From Trichomonas vaginalis G3 (taxonomy: Eukaryota > Parabasalia > Trichomonadida > Trichomonadidae), in the NCBI RefSeq assembly GCF_026262505.1, contig NC_067205.1, positions 14,074,001 to 14,138,000 of the forward strand: DNA of 64,000 nucleotides, given 5' to 3'. Made by a program: the position numbers and the translations under genes. The notes beneath the pieces were generated by a model, which did not search any database, was not told the DNA's origin, and saw only the letters and a list, made by a program, of their open reading frames with translations. Below, piece by piece: positions 21,566 through 30,680 of the stretch. Position 1 is the stretch's first letter; each line of letters begins with the position of its first letter.

Positions 21566-22005
21566 ATGAGTTCTTCATCAAGCTCTCGTGACCTTTCACC
21601 ATCTGTGAAACAAACTTTACCAAACGATTATGGAGCACCTATTGAATATTTCTTACGAGCTGCACAATGGCAAAGAGCAGTCTCACCAAGGTTAGGTGTT
21701 CCACCAGCTCCTGTCAAAAATAGCATTTGGTCAAGTCCTTATATAAATATGGTCTCCCACTAGGTTTGCTAGCTACAGCAGGAGCAGTTATGATGTTGAA
21801 AAGAAATAAAGCAAATGTTGTAAATAATACTGAAGTAGCTGAAGTTAAACAAACTCCAACACCTTCACAAGCAAAACCTTCAATGACTCCTGAACCTATG
21901 GAATTACAAACTCCTGTTCAAAAGTCAACTCCTAAACCGACTCCAACATTTAAACCAGAACCTACTCCTCAAATAAATCGTAAAACTCCTGCGTTTCCTT
22001 ACTGA
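21566..22005 (+). CDS. Small membrane/proline-rich protein region
   Basis: Two overlapping short frames are present. The first (21566-21763) begins with a serine run and ends PPAPVKNSIWSS. The second (from about 21727 to 22005) has one hydrophobic segment, YGLPLGLLATAGAVMML, followed by basic residues and a long Pro/Thr-rich tail. One small membrane protein or two overlapping ones are both possible. The neighbourhood downstream of the capsid gene suggests a virion or membrane-associated role. Confidence 0.4.
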
Positions 22006-22043
22006 AAAATAACGTTATTTTTATTTAATATTAAAATTTTTAT

Positions 22044-22289
22044 TTGATTGAAATGACAAATAAAATCACTGAAGCAATGAAACAAAAGTTTTTGGTAGAA
22101 TACATTAAATCAGGAACTATTCCAGAAGGTTTTTACATTCATACTATGAAGGATGGTAGAGTTCAGTTTAGAAAGATAAAGCAACCATTAGATAAAGAAG
22201 GAATTTTGAGAAAGATTAAACTTCATGAGGACAACATTGCTGAACTTAAGAAGAAGTTAGAAGAGTTGGAGAAAGGAAGAGAGTTATAA
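22044..22289 (+). CDS. Small coiled-coil protein (79-81 aa)
   Basis: A short frame with HTMKDGRVQFRKIKQPLDKEG in the middle and a C-terminal coiled coil (NIAELKKKLEELEK). The first ATG in frame is at 22053. A T-rich tract (TTTTTATTTAATATTAAAAT) precedes it, as for other genes of the element. Unknown function. Confidence 0.5.
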   Translation: MIEMTNKITEAMKQKFLVEYIKSGTIPEGFYIHTMKDGRVQFRKIKQPLDKEGILRKIKLHEDNIAELKKKLEELEKGREL

Positions 22290-22305
22290 AGCAATGAATT
22301 CAAGT

Positions 22306-22341
22306 GGGTGAAAAAAGAGGTGAGATCTCACCACTTCACCT
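22306..22341. promoter_or_regulatory. Recurring palindrome, copy 4
   Basis: GGTGAGATCTCACC at 22319-22332 with outer GGGTGAAAAAAG and CTTCACCT arms, lying 30 bases after the stop at 22289. The following CTAAATCTATTTTTGTGCTAT closely matches the sequence after copy 3 (13652 onward), so the conserved block is longer than the dyad. Confidence 0.7.
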
Positions 22342-22442
22342 AAATCTATTTTTGTGCTATGTTTTCATACGTGTGAGGGTGGTGATATCATTAATTTTTA
22401 AGTTTATTTTTTATTTTACTGAAAATTTTTATTTGGATGTAA

Positions 22443-22727
22443 ATGACAGAACAAAAGCAACTCATTCGAATTCCACAGTATAACAAACATACATTTAAAC
22501 ATTTATTCTTCCTTCCTGAGCATAACATGTTCTTTCAAATACATCCGAGACCAGTTGACTTTTCATTGACTGTGTATAAAGATAGAAATAGTTATATCAT
22601 TAAACCATACGATGACGAAGGTAAGTTATGTAAATTGTACGTTAAGAAGTTAGAGAAAGTTTATGTCTTCAAGTATGACTACAATAGGGTTAACACTGAT
22701 GATGAAGATATTGAGGAAAATTTATGA
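22443..22727 (+). CDS. Maverick protein of unknown function (94 aa)
   Basis: A whole frame MTEQKQLIRIPQYNKHTFK..., beta-rich, with an acidic C-terminus (NTDDEDIEENL). It is the last gene before the probable right end of the element. No family was recognised. Confidence 0.5.
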   Translation: MTEQKQLIRIPQYNKHTFKHLFFLPEHNMFFQIHPRPVDFSLTVYKDRNSYIIKPYDDEGKLCKLYVKKLEKVYVFKYDYNRVNTDDEDIEENL

Positions 22728-22870
22728 GAACATTAGTGAAGTCGTTAGTGAGAACGATAGTGAGAACGTTTATTTTTACATTAGTGAGTTCGTTAGTGAA
22801 GTGGTTGGCGGCTTTGTAAATATTTAAGGTTAAGTTAGTGTTTGTGTTTGTGTTGTAAAATATACGTTAG
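22728..22870. repeat. Short-repeat tract at the probable right end of the Maverick
   Basis: Repeats of GTTAGTGAGAACG, ATTAGTGAG and GTTAGTGAAGTGGTT fill 22735-22800. A TTTGTGTTTGTGTTG run and a CGTTAGCGGTTTTGTAAA end follow. No gene is present. Tandem short repeats near a terminus are common in Mavericks. The inverted partner end was not found in the window, so the exact border is unproven. Confidence 0.45.
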
Positions 22871-22874
22871 CGGT

Positions 22875-23224
22875 TTTGTAAAGTGTCAAATTCACAAGTA
22901 TTGGGTAAGGAGGCGCGCAGTGCCTCCGTACCCAAGACTTGTATACTAACTACATTTGGTCTTAATGATGACGGCTTGGCTGGTTTCTATTCTTACTTCG
23001 GATACTCTGTTGAAAAGAAGAATGAACAAATATTCCATGGAACTGTAAGACATTCAACAAGTTTGTTGAGTGATTTAGAGGCACAATTATTGGTCAACTC
23101 AATCCATTTCAGCATGGAAAATGTTGCGCCAAACATGTTACTTGATGAAGCATTAGATCTCGTAAAGGACTATCAGAGCACACAAAAGAAAGCTCTGGCT
23201 GCAAAACCATATATCCATTTCTAA
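22875..23224 (+). pseudogene. 3' end of a host gene, 5' part missing
   Basis: An open frame of about 115 codons ending in TAA at 23222-23224, with no ATG near its beginning. The first about 20 codons run through a hairpin (22895-22941), so the true coding remnant probably begins after that, at CILTTFGLNDDGLAGFYSYFGYSV. The rest (HGTVRHSTSLLSDLEAQLLV, NMLLDEALDLVKDYQ) looks like a soluble globular protein end. I do not recognise the family. Its position right after the Maverick end suggests the gene was cut by insertion or rearrangement. Confidence 0.5.
22895..22941. repeat. Hairpin, 20-bp arms, 7-base loop
   Basis: Arms 22895-22914 and 22922-22941 pair with two mismatches (CAAGTATTGGGTAAGGAGGC against its complement). 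It lies exactly between the Maverick end and the host gene fragment. It is similar in size to the hairpins at 24567 and 26459-26917. Confidence 0.75.
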
Positions 23225-24028
23225 ATAATTGTATATTTCTTATGAATAAAAAAGATTTTTTTTCCTGCAAAGCTTCTATTTTAACTTGAAACGCCAATCA
23301 TTCTTGATCTTATAAGCTCATGAAAATAAAAAAGGAATGTCGAGCATCCAATGTTTTAAAATACTATCACAAGAATTATTATAAATTACTTGCCAGGGAA
23401 ATCTACTGAAATTTCCGCGGGTAGATGAAATGAAAGCCTTGAAGGAAGTATTTTATAGTAATATATAGAATGAAATGAAACTCATTTCTAGCACAAGTTA
23501 AAAATACATTATATTGGTTGAAATAAGGCTCTTCTTCTATATATTTCGCTCTTTTTCCAATTATCATTTCTTTAGCATTGGCTATTATCATATTGTTAAA
23601 AGAGGGACAATCACAATGTTCTTCTTAGATCATTTTCATCTTTGTCAATTATTTCTATAATATATCTGTTGAAAGAAGGTATTTATTCGATATTTACATC
23701 CATTTTATCAATAAGAACATTTCTAATCAATATGAATAGTAATTTAGATATGTTTAGTTCTGTTTCAAGTGAAATGATGTTCATTGCTATTTCTTTAAAT
23801 GCCCAAAACGATTTATTCTCTAGCATCAACATCATCAAAGATGAATTCATGTTGTTTCATAATTTGTTTTAATATACGTAGTCTATATAAAATTTGATGT
23901 TATAACATAATTATTTGCAATATTTTCATCAGATTCTATAAGTAAAGAACCAAAACTTAGATGAAAGCAATTTAAATTAACACTTATAATATTATGAAAT
24001 AATGATTGATTGAAACCGATTTTTTACT
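23225..24028. other. No intact gene; low-complexity AT-rich spacer
   Basis: Only short frames are present. On the reverse strand short coding-like runs (for example around 23640-23870, with RNVLIDKMDVNIE) are broken by many stops, so an eroded host gene is possible but not provable. No RNA gene was seen. Confidence 0.5.
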
Positions 24029-24453
24029 CTAAAATATATCAAACACGCTCAAAAGATCAAGATCATTGTCATTAAAATTGAATAATTGATATTCTTTATT
24101 TGATTCTAGTACAAATTCGGTAAAATCTTCTGATTTATTATTATTTTCTTTATTAGCAAGCTGATTGTATCTATTTTTGATTTGAACTTCACTCCTTCTA
24201 TCAAAAAATGTTGATATAAGCCTCCATTTTTTGAATATTGATTTACAAGTGTTAAAATCTTGTCATCATCCTCTTTTGTCCAAGCAGATCTATTTAAGTC
24301 AGGTGATATAAAATTATTATACCTATCTTTACATTGCCTTGGTGTTCGGTGCATCTTCTCTGCAATTCGTTTCCAATCATGGTCACCAAACTTCTTAACC
24401 AGACGGAGTAATGTTGCATCTTCCTTCTGTGAGAATCTTCTGTAAACAGACAT
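24029..24453 (-). pseudogene. Myb (R2R3-type) DNA-binding protein gene with one frameshift
   Basis: The reading frame from the ATG at 24453 gives a complete first Myb repeat (RRFSQKEDATLLRLVKKFG, DWKRIAEKMHRTPRQCKDRYNN) and the start of the second (RSAWTKEDDDKILTLVNQYSKNGGL). Near 24208 one base appears to be missing. In the next frame the second repeat resumes as SEVQIKNRYNQL and continues through an acidic tail (FNDNDLDLLSVFDIF) to the TAG at 24029-24031. Trichomonad Myb proteins are short R2R3 factors of this size that bind promoters of adhesion and metabolic genes. One shift in an otherwise clean gene suggests a young pseudogene or a sequence error. Confidence 0.8.
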
Positions 24454-24462
24454 TAAAAATGA
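24454..24462 (-). promoter_or_regulatory. Trichomonad initiator (TCATTTTTA) of the Myb gene
   Basis: On the reverse strand TCATTTTTA lies directly before the ATG. The Inr in T. vaginalis has the form TCA(+1)Py(T/A), so transcription would start 7 bases before the start codon. This supports the start chosen at 24453. Confidence 0.7.
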
Positions 24463-24566
24463 AAAATTTATGATTCAATACTTGACGGATTTTCAATGAG
24501 CCGCCTCAAAAATTGAATTACATTCAATTTAAAAGAGGCTAAAAATTGAAAATTCTTCAAGTATTT

Positions 24567-24613
24567 CATCATATGTCGGAAATTGAATGAAATTCAATTT
24601 CCGACATATGATG
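24567..24613. repeat. Perfect 22-bp inverted repeat, 3-base loop
   Basis: Arms 24567-24588 and 24592-24613 are exact complements (CATCATATGTCGGAAATTGA beginning), loop GAA. It sits about 105 bp upstream of the Myb initiator. The surrounding bases (24497-24560) hold further AATTGAAT/ATTCAATT inverted words. Confidence 0.85.
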
Positions 24614-25028
24614 GGAATTTTTTTATTATAAATTTCGATCCTTCTCAATTTTTGAATCGGATGTCAAAATTGTTTGCACATAGATCGCTGTATATATCAT
24701 TATTTGCGGTACCAATATTATGTTTTTCGCTAATATGAATTCACATGACCAGTTTTAATTGTTTGATGAATATGTGAATTCACATTCAATTTTGAATAAT
24801 TATTGAAATAACCGCTTTATTTCATTCACCTGATAGATAAGTCTATTGAAATAGCATTTCAAATCATATAATAAAAAATATTGAGTTAAGTCAGCAATGT
24901 CTGTGTCATTGTTATAATCTATCTTCATTATAAACTTATTAACTAACAACATAAGTTGTTTATAAGTTTTTATCTTCATAACAAATTTATAAAAATAATT
25001 ATAAAATAAACTTGGAAAGAATAATATT
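24614..25028. other. AT-rich spacer, no gene seen
   Basis: Between the Myb promoter side and the end of the dehydrogenase gene only short frames without promoter or family features are present. A short repeat GAATTCACAT/ATGTGAATTC occurs at about 24737-24785. Confidence 0.5.
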
Positions 25029-26213
25029 TTATTGATTGAATGCACGTTCAAGAATATGATGAACATTCTCGCGTTTGATCGAATTCTTATATCCAAAGTT
25101 CTTGCCATTGAATGAATCCATAACCATATTTGTTACTTTGTCGACATCTCCAGGCTGAAGAACAACTCCTTCTTGATCTGTGACTTTAGTGAATTGTCCA
25201 ATGGTAACAATCCATTCTCGTAAATGTCTAATGAACGCTCTAGCTTTAGTATAATTATCTCCATCTTTAACACCAAAGACGAATTCTGCTGCCCGTGCCA
25301 TTTCATACTTTCTTGGCTCAATGAATTACTCTAAGAAGAAAGGAGTGATGATTGAGAGTGTTGAAGCATGATCGATTCCCCACTTAGCTGTGAGCATGTG
25401 TGCGATGCCGTGGATTCCGCAGCATGTGACTTTTCCGAGTTGGAGAACGTAGTTGAGAGCGAAACTGCATGCTTGGACGAGTCTTCCTCTGACTTCGATT
25501 GTTGACTTGTCGTCACTCATGACATCTCCACTGATGTCGACGAGCTCCTTCATGACGCAGTACATGAAGTTGTCCCGCATTGGGAGGACGTGCGGTGTTA
25601 TGACTAAGTCGATGCAGTGTGTCATCGCGTCGTAGAGACCATTCCTGAGTTGTCTCTTCGGGAGTGTCATCGTGTACTTAGGATCGAGGATTGAGAAAGA
25701 TGGGTATAACAAGTTGTTGATGAGAGGAAGTTTCTCTTTCGTCGACCTGCGAGAGATGACAGCACCGTTGTTCCATTCTGAGCCTGTTGCAGGTATTGTC
25801 ATGACTGTGCCGATTGGTGTAGACTTCGATGGGTGCTTCCAGTATTTGACCATGTCCCACATGTCTGTTCCATCTTCGATGTTCATCGCGAGAGAGATGA
25901 ACTTTGTTCCATCGACGACACTTCCGCCACCGACTGCGAGGAGTAAGTCTGGCTTGTACTCGCGAGCAACTTTGACGATCTCGACAAGTCTGTCAAACTC
26001 TGGATTTGCTGGGATACCGCCTTCCCATCTGACTTCGCACTCAAGTTCACTAAGTGCTTTTGTAACATCGTCGCGTGCACCATTCTTATCGATTGATCCA
26101 CCACCAAATGTAACTAATACTTTTGTGTGTGGCTTTACGAAGTCTTTCATATGTTCATTGACACTGTCCTCTCCAAATGCAATTTGAGTTGTGTTAAGCC
26201 ATTCAAACTTCAT
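25029..26213 (-). pseudogene. Iron-containing alcohol dehydrogenase (YqhD-like) with one in-frame stop
   Basis: From the ATG at 26213 the frame runs 394 codons to 25029, the normal length of the family, with a single TAA at codon 296 (25326-25328). The same frame continues after it (FIEPRKYEMARAAEFVFGVKDG...). Family marks: nucleotide-binding GGGSVVDGTK (about 94-103), PATGSEWNNGAVIS (about 140-153), YDAMTHCID (about 193-201) and the metal-ligand region GIHGIAHMLTAKWGIDH (about 267-283). The enzyme would reduce aldehydes to alcohols with NAD(P)H in the cytosol or hydrogenosome-linked metabolism. Base use is richer in G+C than the neighbours, as in highly expressed trichomonad genes. Upstream starts (26234) are less likely. 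It is either a very young pseudogene or a sequence error. Confidence 0.85.
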
Positions 26214-26242
26214 TATGTAATGGAAGCTAAACAAAAAAATGA
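26214..26242 (-). promoter_or_regulatory. Initiator region of the dehydrogenase gene
   Basis: On the reverse strand TCATTTTTTTG ends a 27-base leader before the ATG, and a second CCATTA-type word lies 8 bases before the ATG. Either fits the trichomonad Inr. Confidence 0.55.
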
Positions 26243-26458
26243 ATGTTTTTCTTTATATTCAGAAATCCAATTTTTTGTATGAAAAATTTTTGAAATTTTG
26301 AATAAGATTTGACAAATTCATTAAAGGACTTTCGGATTGAAACAACGAAATCTCTTCCTTCCCAATGCAATATTTGTTTTTTCGTCAATTTTTTTCGTGG
26401 TCATTAATTTTCTTTCAATTTTTTGATGGGACAAGTACCACAACTACATTACACTAGG

Positions 26459-26917
26459 GCAGAGTTCTTCCGAGGCCTCTCATCAAATGAGAGACTTCGG
26501 AAAAACTCTGCTTTGTTCGAGTAAAAGTACATTCTCTGATACATAAATTGTCAGAGACTATAAGTACACTACATTAGGACAGAGTTCTTCCGAAGCCTCT
26601 CATCAAATGAGAGACTTCGGAAAAACTCTGTCCTATTCGATTAATTACAGAATCCTAGGCCTTTTGGGAACTAGGAAAGAGTAGTAAGAGTACTTTAAGG
26701 CAATGCTCATTACGAAGTCTCTCATTCGATGAGAGATTTCGTAATGAACATTGCCCATTTCGAGTAAACTTACATCCATGACCCTCAAGGGTTCAGGGAG
26801 TAGTACTGTAGTCCATGAGAGCAATAACGTATAACTAATATCGCCAGAAGCACAACAATTACGCATCCTAGCTACGCTATCTTAGCAGCTAGGCTGCATA
26901 GATATTGTGCTTCTGGC
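26459..26917. repeat. Cluster of long hairpins upstream of the dehydrogenase
   Basis: Four strong hairpins: 26459-26511 (25-bp arms, 3 mismatches, loop CAA), 26577-26633 (27-bp arms, 2 mismatches, loop CAA), 26699-26755 (27-bp arms, 2 mismatches, loop TCG) and 26843-26917 (31-bp arms, about 5 mismatches). The first two share nearly the same arms (GCAGAGTTCTTCCGA...). All of the first three turn at TCTCAT/ATGAGAGA. Weaker inverted words lie between them. Mismatches in the first three are all transitions. No coding frame is present. Confidence 0.85.
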
Positions 26918-28284
26918 TTGCAGAAACCTCATGGAAGACCCATTGGAGATCTCCAGCCGAAATCACTTGCTGATGTGGATGGAACAGCACTATGATTGGC
27001 CAGATCAAAGGCTGCGTAGCATCCCAGCAAGTAGATAGTCGGCGGCGACACCAGCTGTGGTCCACCATGAGATTATGACACTTTTGCGATTTGGCGCCAA
27101 ACTTTTTTTGGTATTGGCAAACAAGTGGCAAAAATGCCATTTTACAAATGTAAACTTTGTAAAGTTAAAATGTCATTTTTCCTAAAATGTACCGCACTCA
27201 CCCACTCAATGTTTTCTAAACTTTTGACAAAATTTTACCAAATTTTGAATTTGGAAGCTCATAAAAACTTATGTTTATGGCATTCCAAACGGGAACCGCG
27301 GTTGGTTACCATGGATTTCCGTCACCGGTCACATTTTAAAGATTTTTAAAGCCTTATAAAAATATGCTTTGTAAATCATTTTTTGTAAATCGGCAAAAAT
27401 TTGGTAATTTTCTTCAACTAATAAATCTGCGAATAGCATTTATAATACAAGAACAATCTTTTAAAATGCGTTTGATTCATTTTTGTATAATTTCATATAG
27501 GCACATATATTCTTCCGGGACTTTCCGTGATTTTACCGTAAAATCATTAGTTTACACCAATTTTTCCGTATTTTGAATAGTTTACTGCACTTTTTCCGTA
27601 AAATTGAGTTACGGGAATCCGCAAAATTTCCGGACCTCATTTTTCATAGAATATAATAATAATATTTGATAAAAAGATATATTATTTATATTTTTGATTT
27701 TTGAATTACGGAAAAAGTGAATTGATAACTTGATTTTTTTATATGGTTAATTTTTCAAATGATATTATGAAGATCTAAAATATTAAAAGTAAAAAAATTG
27801 AATTACGGAAAAAGCGAGGTCAAAAGTGAAATAAATTTGCAGAACAATTTTCATTGAAATAAGCTTTATTTTTCATTATTAATAACAATGCTGTAATAAA
27901 CAGAAATTCATCAAAAGTGACAGCTCTCAATTTTTTGACATTTGTAAATTCTAAATTGAATGAGAAAAATGAAATAATACTAAGCATAATACAATATTCT
28001 AGATTTAATTATAATTAGGAAAAAATTAGTTTTGAGAGTACTTTTCATAGGCATATAGAATGAAATCTTCTGAAAAATAATATCATATAAACTCATATTA
28101 TTTTCTAATATATAACTATTTTCTATAAAAATCAAATTCAATGATCTTAAAAGCGAAGGATAAACCTCAAAATTTACGAATATAATGAGTGGGAATATAA
28201 TGCTTATCTATCATAAAACCATATGAAATATTAATTTTTGCTTTACGCCTAATTTTTGACGACAATTAGCAAAAAATGTTAAAT
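26918..28284. other. No gene; repeat-derived AT-rich spacer
   Basis: 26918-27110 is more GC-rich and looks like a piece of a repeat. From about 27480 to 27820 the words CTTTTTCCGTAAAATTGA and GAATTACGGAAAAAG recur in both orientations, which suggests a decayed inverted-repeat element. Short frames at 27125-27576 have no family features. Confidence 0.45.
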
Positions 28285-28293
28285 GTTAACACT
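28285..28293. repeat. MULE target-site duplication, left (GTTAACACT)
   Basis: Identical to 34835-34843. Exact 9-bp flanks at the expected distance from matching inverted repeats mark the insertion borders. Confidence 0.92.
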
Positions 28294-29071
28294 GGTAAAA
28301 AAGGGGGTTGGCGTCCTAAGGCGTCCTAGTGTAAATTTCTCAAAATTGTGATATTTACATCACATTTTTGAGAGGTTTATGGGCGTCCTAAGGGAAAATT
28401 GAATAGCTAGGGCGTCCCGAATTTTCATTCTAAGATTTAAATATATTATATACTTAAGTATAATACAAGCAATATAAAAATTAAATTTTTATTATGTTAA
28501 CTTATAAGAAATTTTTTTGAATTATCGTTGATTTATTGTAATCTTTCCAGGCTATACTTTTGAAATCAACTTTACCTGTCATACGCATTAATGTAGTAGA
28601 TGTCCAGGTGTAGCTATTATATCCCAGCAACATTGGTATTTTATCATTGTAAGATATCAAAATGAAGCGTTTTTTCAGATATAATTTTTCGTAAATTTTT
28701 CAAAAATAAGATGGTAAAAAAGCCTCGACTTGCTCGAAAAATAACAATTTTTTTTACTTGTAAAAATAACCCTTTTACAGCATGGGCAGCTATTCAATCA
28801 CTATTTCTTTTTCTAAAAGTATATTTTTCAAAAAAAATTAAGATCAAATTCGACAATTTCTTGATGAAAGCAAAAATATTACACATACTTCTAGATGCAT
28901 GGGATAAAATATGCAATTATTCAATCAATTCGCATGATTTGAAAAAAAAATCTAAATTTGATAAAAATGTAGAAATTTTTTATTTTTAACTTGAGATTCG
29001 ATTTTTTTGATCCAATTTGTGAATTTTTTTTTTGATCGGAATTTCAATTAATTTGTTGATCAAAAATGACC

Positions 29072-30178
29072 TCACAATGTTTGATCATAAGTGAAGTCAT
29101 CTTCATGGGTATTTAGAAATTCCAAGAGAAATTGCATATTTCTCGCAGATGTAATATCTGAGAAAATCGAATTTAAATATTCATAGAAACCCAAATCATT
29201 CTCCGGTTCGAATAATTCATCTGTTGCTTTTTCTGTTTTTTCTATGAATTTTAATAATTTGATTAATAAATCTTCATCAGGAAGAATTATTGTTGCATTT
29301 GTGATAAAATTCCATATTGAGGTAATATGGCAATAATTACATTTATAAAATGTAATTTTATCCAAAATTTTTTGGCAAATTCGCATAATAGCATTAATAT
29401 TTGAAGCTGAGATTAAACCTGTGATTACTTCTGTAACTTTTGGAAAATCATCGCAATTTAATATCTCTTTATATTGAATTGAGAAATAAAAAAAATCAAA
29501 TGGATTCATTTCTTCAATTTCAAGGAGATTGTAAAAATTGATAGAAGTGTTATTGCAACAAATTGTATTTGCAGCAAAAAATATCATTTGCTCGATTCCA
29601 TTTTTGGAATAAATTTGCTGGAACAATGTTAAATTAAAACAGTTGCTTAATTTTTCTTCATTGTTTTCATAAAAAAGTAACAAGTTTGCAACTGAAATTT
29701 CAAAATTTTGATAATTGCCAGTTATTTCAGTAAATATATATATTTGCTTTTCTTCATCTAAAAATGGCAAATATTGATTTGCAATATTAACTAAAGTTTG
29801 GGATAAATTGTTCCAGTTTGATTTTACAATTTGTGAGCACATTATGTAATATGTAAACTTATCCGCTTTGTAGGAATTTAAAATTGTTTGTTGTTCTGTT
29901 TCAGTTAAATTACTGAATTTTTCAAGATTAATATTGTGATAAAAAATAGAATCCTTGAAACATTCTGATATTTTTTCAATGTTTAAAACGGATGCTAAAA
30001 AATGTAAAAGAACTTCATCAGTCACTGTGATTTTTTTGAAAAATTTATCCCAATTCAAGCATCCAATTGATCTTTCTGTCATTGTACTTATGCATTGATA
30101 AAGTTGATTTAATGAATCCGAAGAATAATCATTATGCTTGACTAGTTGAGTTAGTTGATACAGACTGTCGTCAGCCAT
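29072..30178 (-). CDS. Second gene of the MULE, helical protein of unknown function
   Basis: An intact 368-residue frame beginning MADDSLYQLTQLVKHNDYSS. It is almost all alpha-helix, with repeating Leu/Ile/Phe spacing and some Cys (for example CNYCHI), as in armadillo/HEAT-like or importin-like solenoids, though no family was recognised. A TCATTTTTTTA initiator lies 11 bases before the ATG. It lies wholly between the transposon's inverted repeats and is divergent from the transposase. It has no visible stops or shifts, whereas the transposase has about three. Either it is an accessory transposition protein or a captured host gene. The intact state suggests selection or recent arrival. Confidence 0.75.
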   Translation of the reverse strand: MADDSLYQLTQLVKHNDYSSDSLNQLYQCISTMTERSIGCLNWDKFFKKITVTDEVLLHFLASVLNIEKISECFKDSIFYHNINLEKFSNLTETEQQTILNSYKADKFTYYIMCSQIVKSNWNNLSQTLVNIANQYLPFLDEEKQIYIFTEITGNYQNFEISVANLLLFYENNEEKLSNCFNLTLFQQIYSKNGIEQMIFFAANTICCNNTSINFYNLLEIEEMNPFDFFYFSIQYKEILNCDDFPKVTEVITGLISASNINAIMRICQKILDKITFYKCNYCHITSIWNFITNATIILPDEDLLIKLLKFIEKTEKATDELFEPENDLGFYEYLNSIFSDITSARNMQFLLEFLNTHEDDFTYDQTL

Positions 30179-30191
30179 TTTAAAAAAATGA
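30179..30191 (-). promoter_or_regulatory. Initiator of the MULE second gene
   Basis: TCATTTTTTTA on the reverse strand, with the A+1 about 11 bases before the ATG at 30178. Confidence 0.65.
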
Positions 30192-30228
30192 ATAAAATTG
30201 TATAGTAAATTATATTTGTGAAATTTGT

Positions 30229-30630
30229 GACGCTACATTCAATCTAAGACCAATATCTCAAAGAATTACTCATTTAAGTATTACTTTTCATTGTTTTTTA
30301 AAAAATATCTTTGCTTATTTGTTCACTTTTTTGACATTTATTATATGCTTTTTATCATATTTCCGATGATATGAATATATATTCTATATAAGAATGACGC
30401 TACATTCAATCTAAGACCAATATCTCAAAGAATTACTCATTTAAGTATTACTTTTCATTGTTTTTTTAAAAAATATCTTTGCTTATTTGTTCACTTTTTT
30501 GACATTTATTATATGCTTTTTATCATATTTCCGATGATATGAATATATATTCTATATAAGAATGACGCTACATTCAATCTAAGACCAATATCTCAAAGAA
30601 TTACTCATTTAAGTATTACTTTTCATTTTT
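30229..30630. repeat. Tandem repeat, about 167-bp unit, 2.4 copies
   Basis: Units begin GACGCTACATTCAATCTAAG at 30229, 30396 and 30564. The third is cut after about 67 bases. The copies differ by only a base or so. They fill the space between the two divergent MULE genes. The transposase start follows 50 bases later, so the array may carry promoter or transposase-binding elements. Confidence 0.92.
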
Positions 30631-30670
30631 GATTCAATTTTCGAACGGTTTTCGTAAATTTTGCATCATT

Positions 30671-30680
30671 TCATTTTTTA
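30671..30680 (+). promoter_or_regulatory. Initiator of the MULE transposase gene
   Basis: TCATTTTTTA directly before the ATG at 30681, giving an 8-base leader. Confidence 0.65.

Larger units (their letters stand above)
5776..22870. mobile_element. Maverick/Polinton element region, mostly well kept
   Basis: Gene content defines the family: a retroviral-type integrase (9504-10589), a protein-primed family B DNA polymerase (14492-18269), a major-capsid-like protein (19962-21488), penton-like candidates, and a phage-like fibre (7649-9463). Gene spacing is tens of bases and both strands are used. It looks largely whole, with a few breaks, the clearest in the polymerase and the 18.3-19.2 kb gene. 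I did not recognise a FtsK/HerA-type packaging ATPase or a Ulp1-type maturation protease. The left end is a recombination-like junction at about 5775. The right end is probably near 22870, after short repeats and before a host gene fragment. I could not establish terminal inverted repeats. It may be more than one element joined, for example at the repeat tract 13563-13928. Confidence 0.85.

Noticed and set aside
23642-23872. 76-aa frame as a membrane protein gene
   Set aside because: Low-complexity Ile/Phe/Ser content, no initiator and no family features; probably antisense to an eroded gene.
25672-26187. 171-aa forward frame across the dehydrogenase
   Set aside because: Antisense shadow of a clear iron alcohol dehydrogenase.
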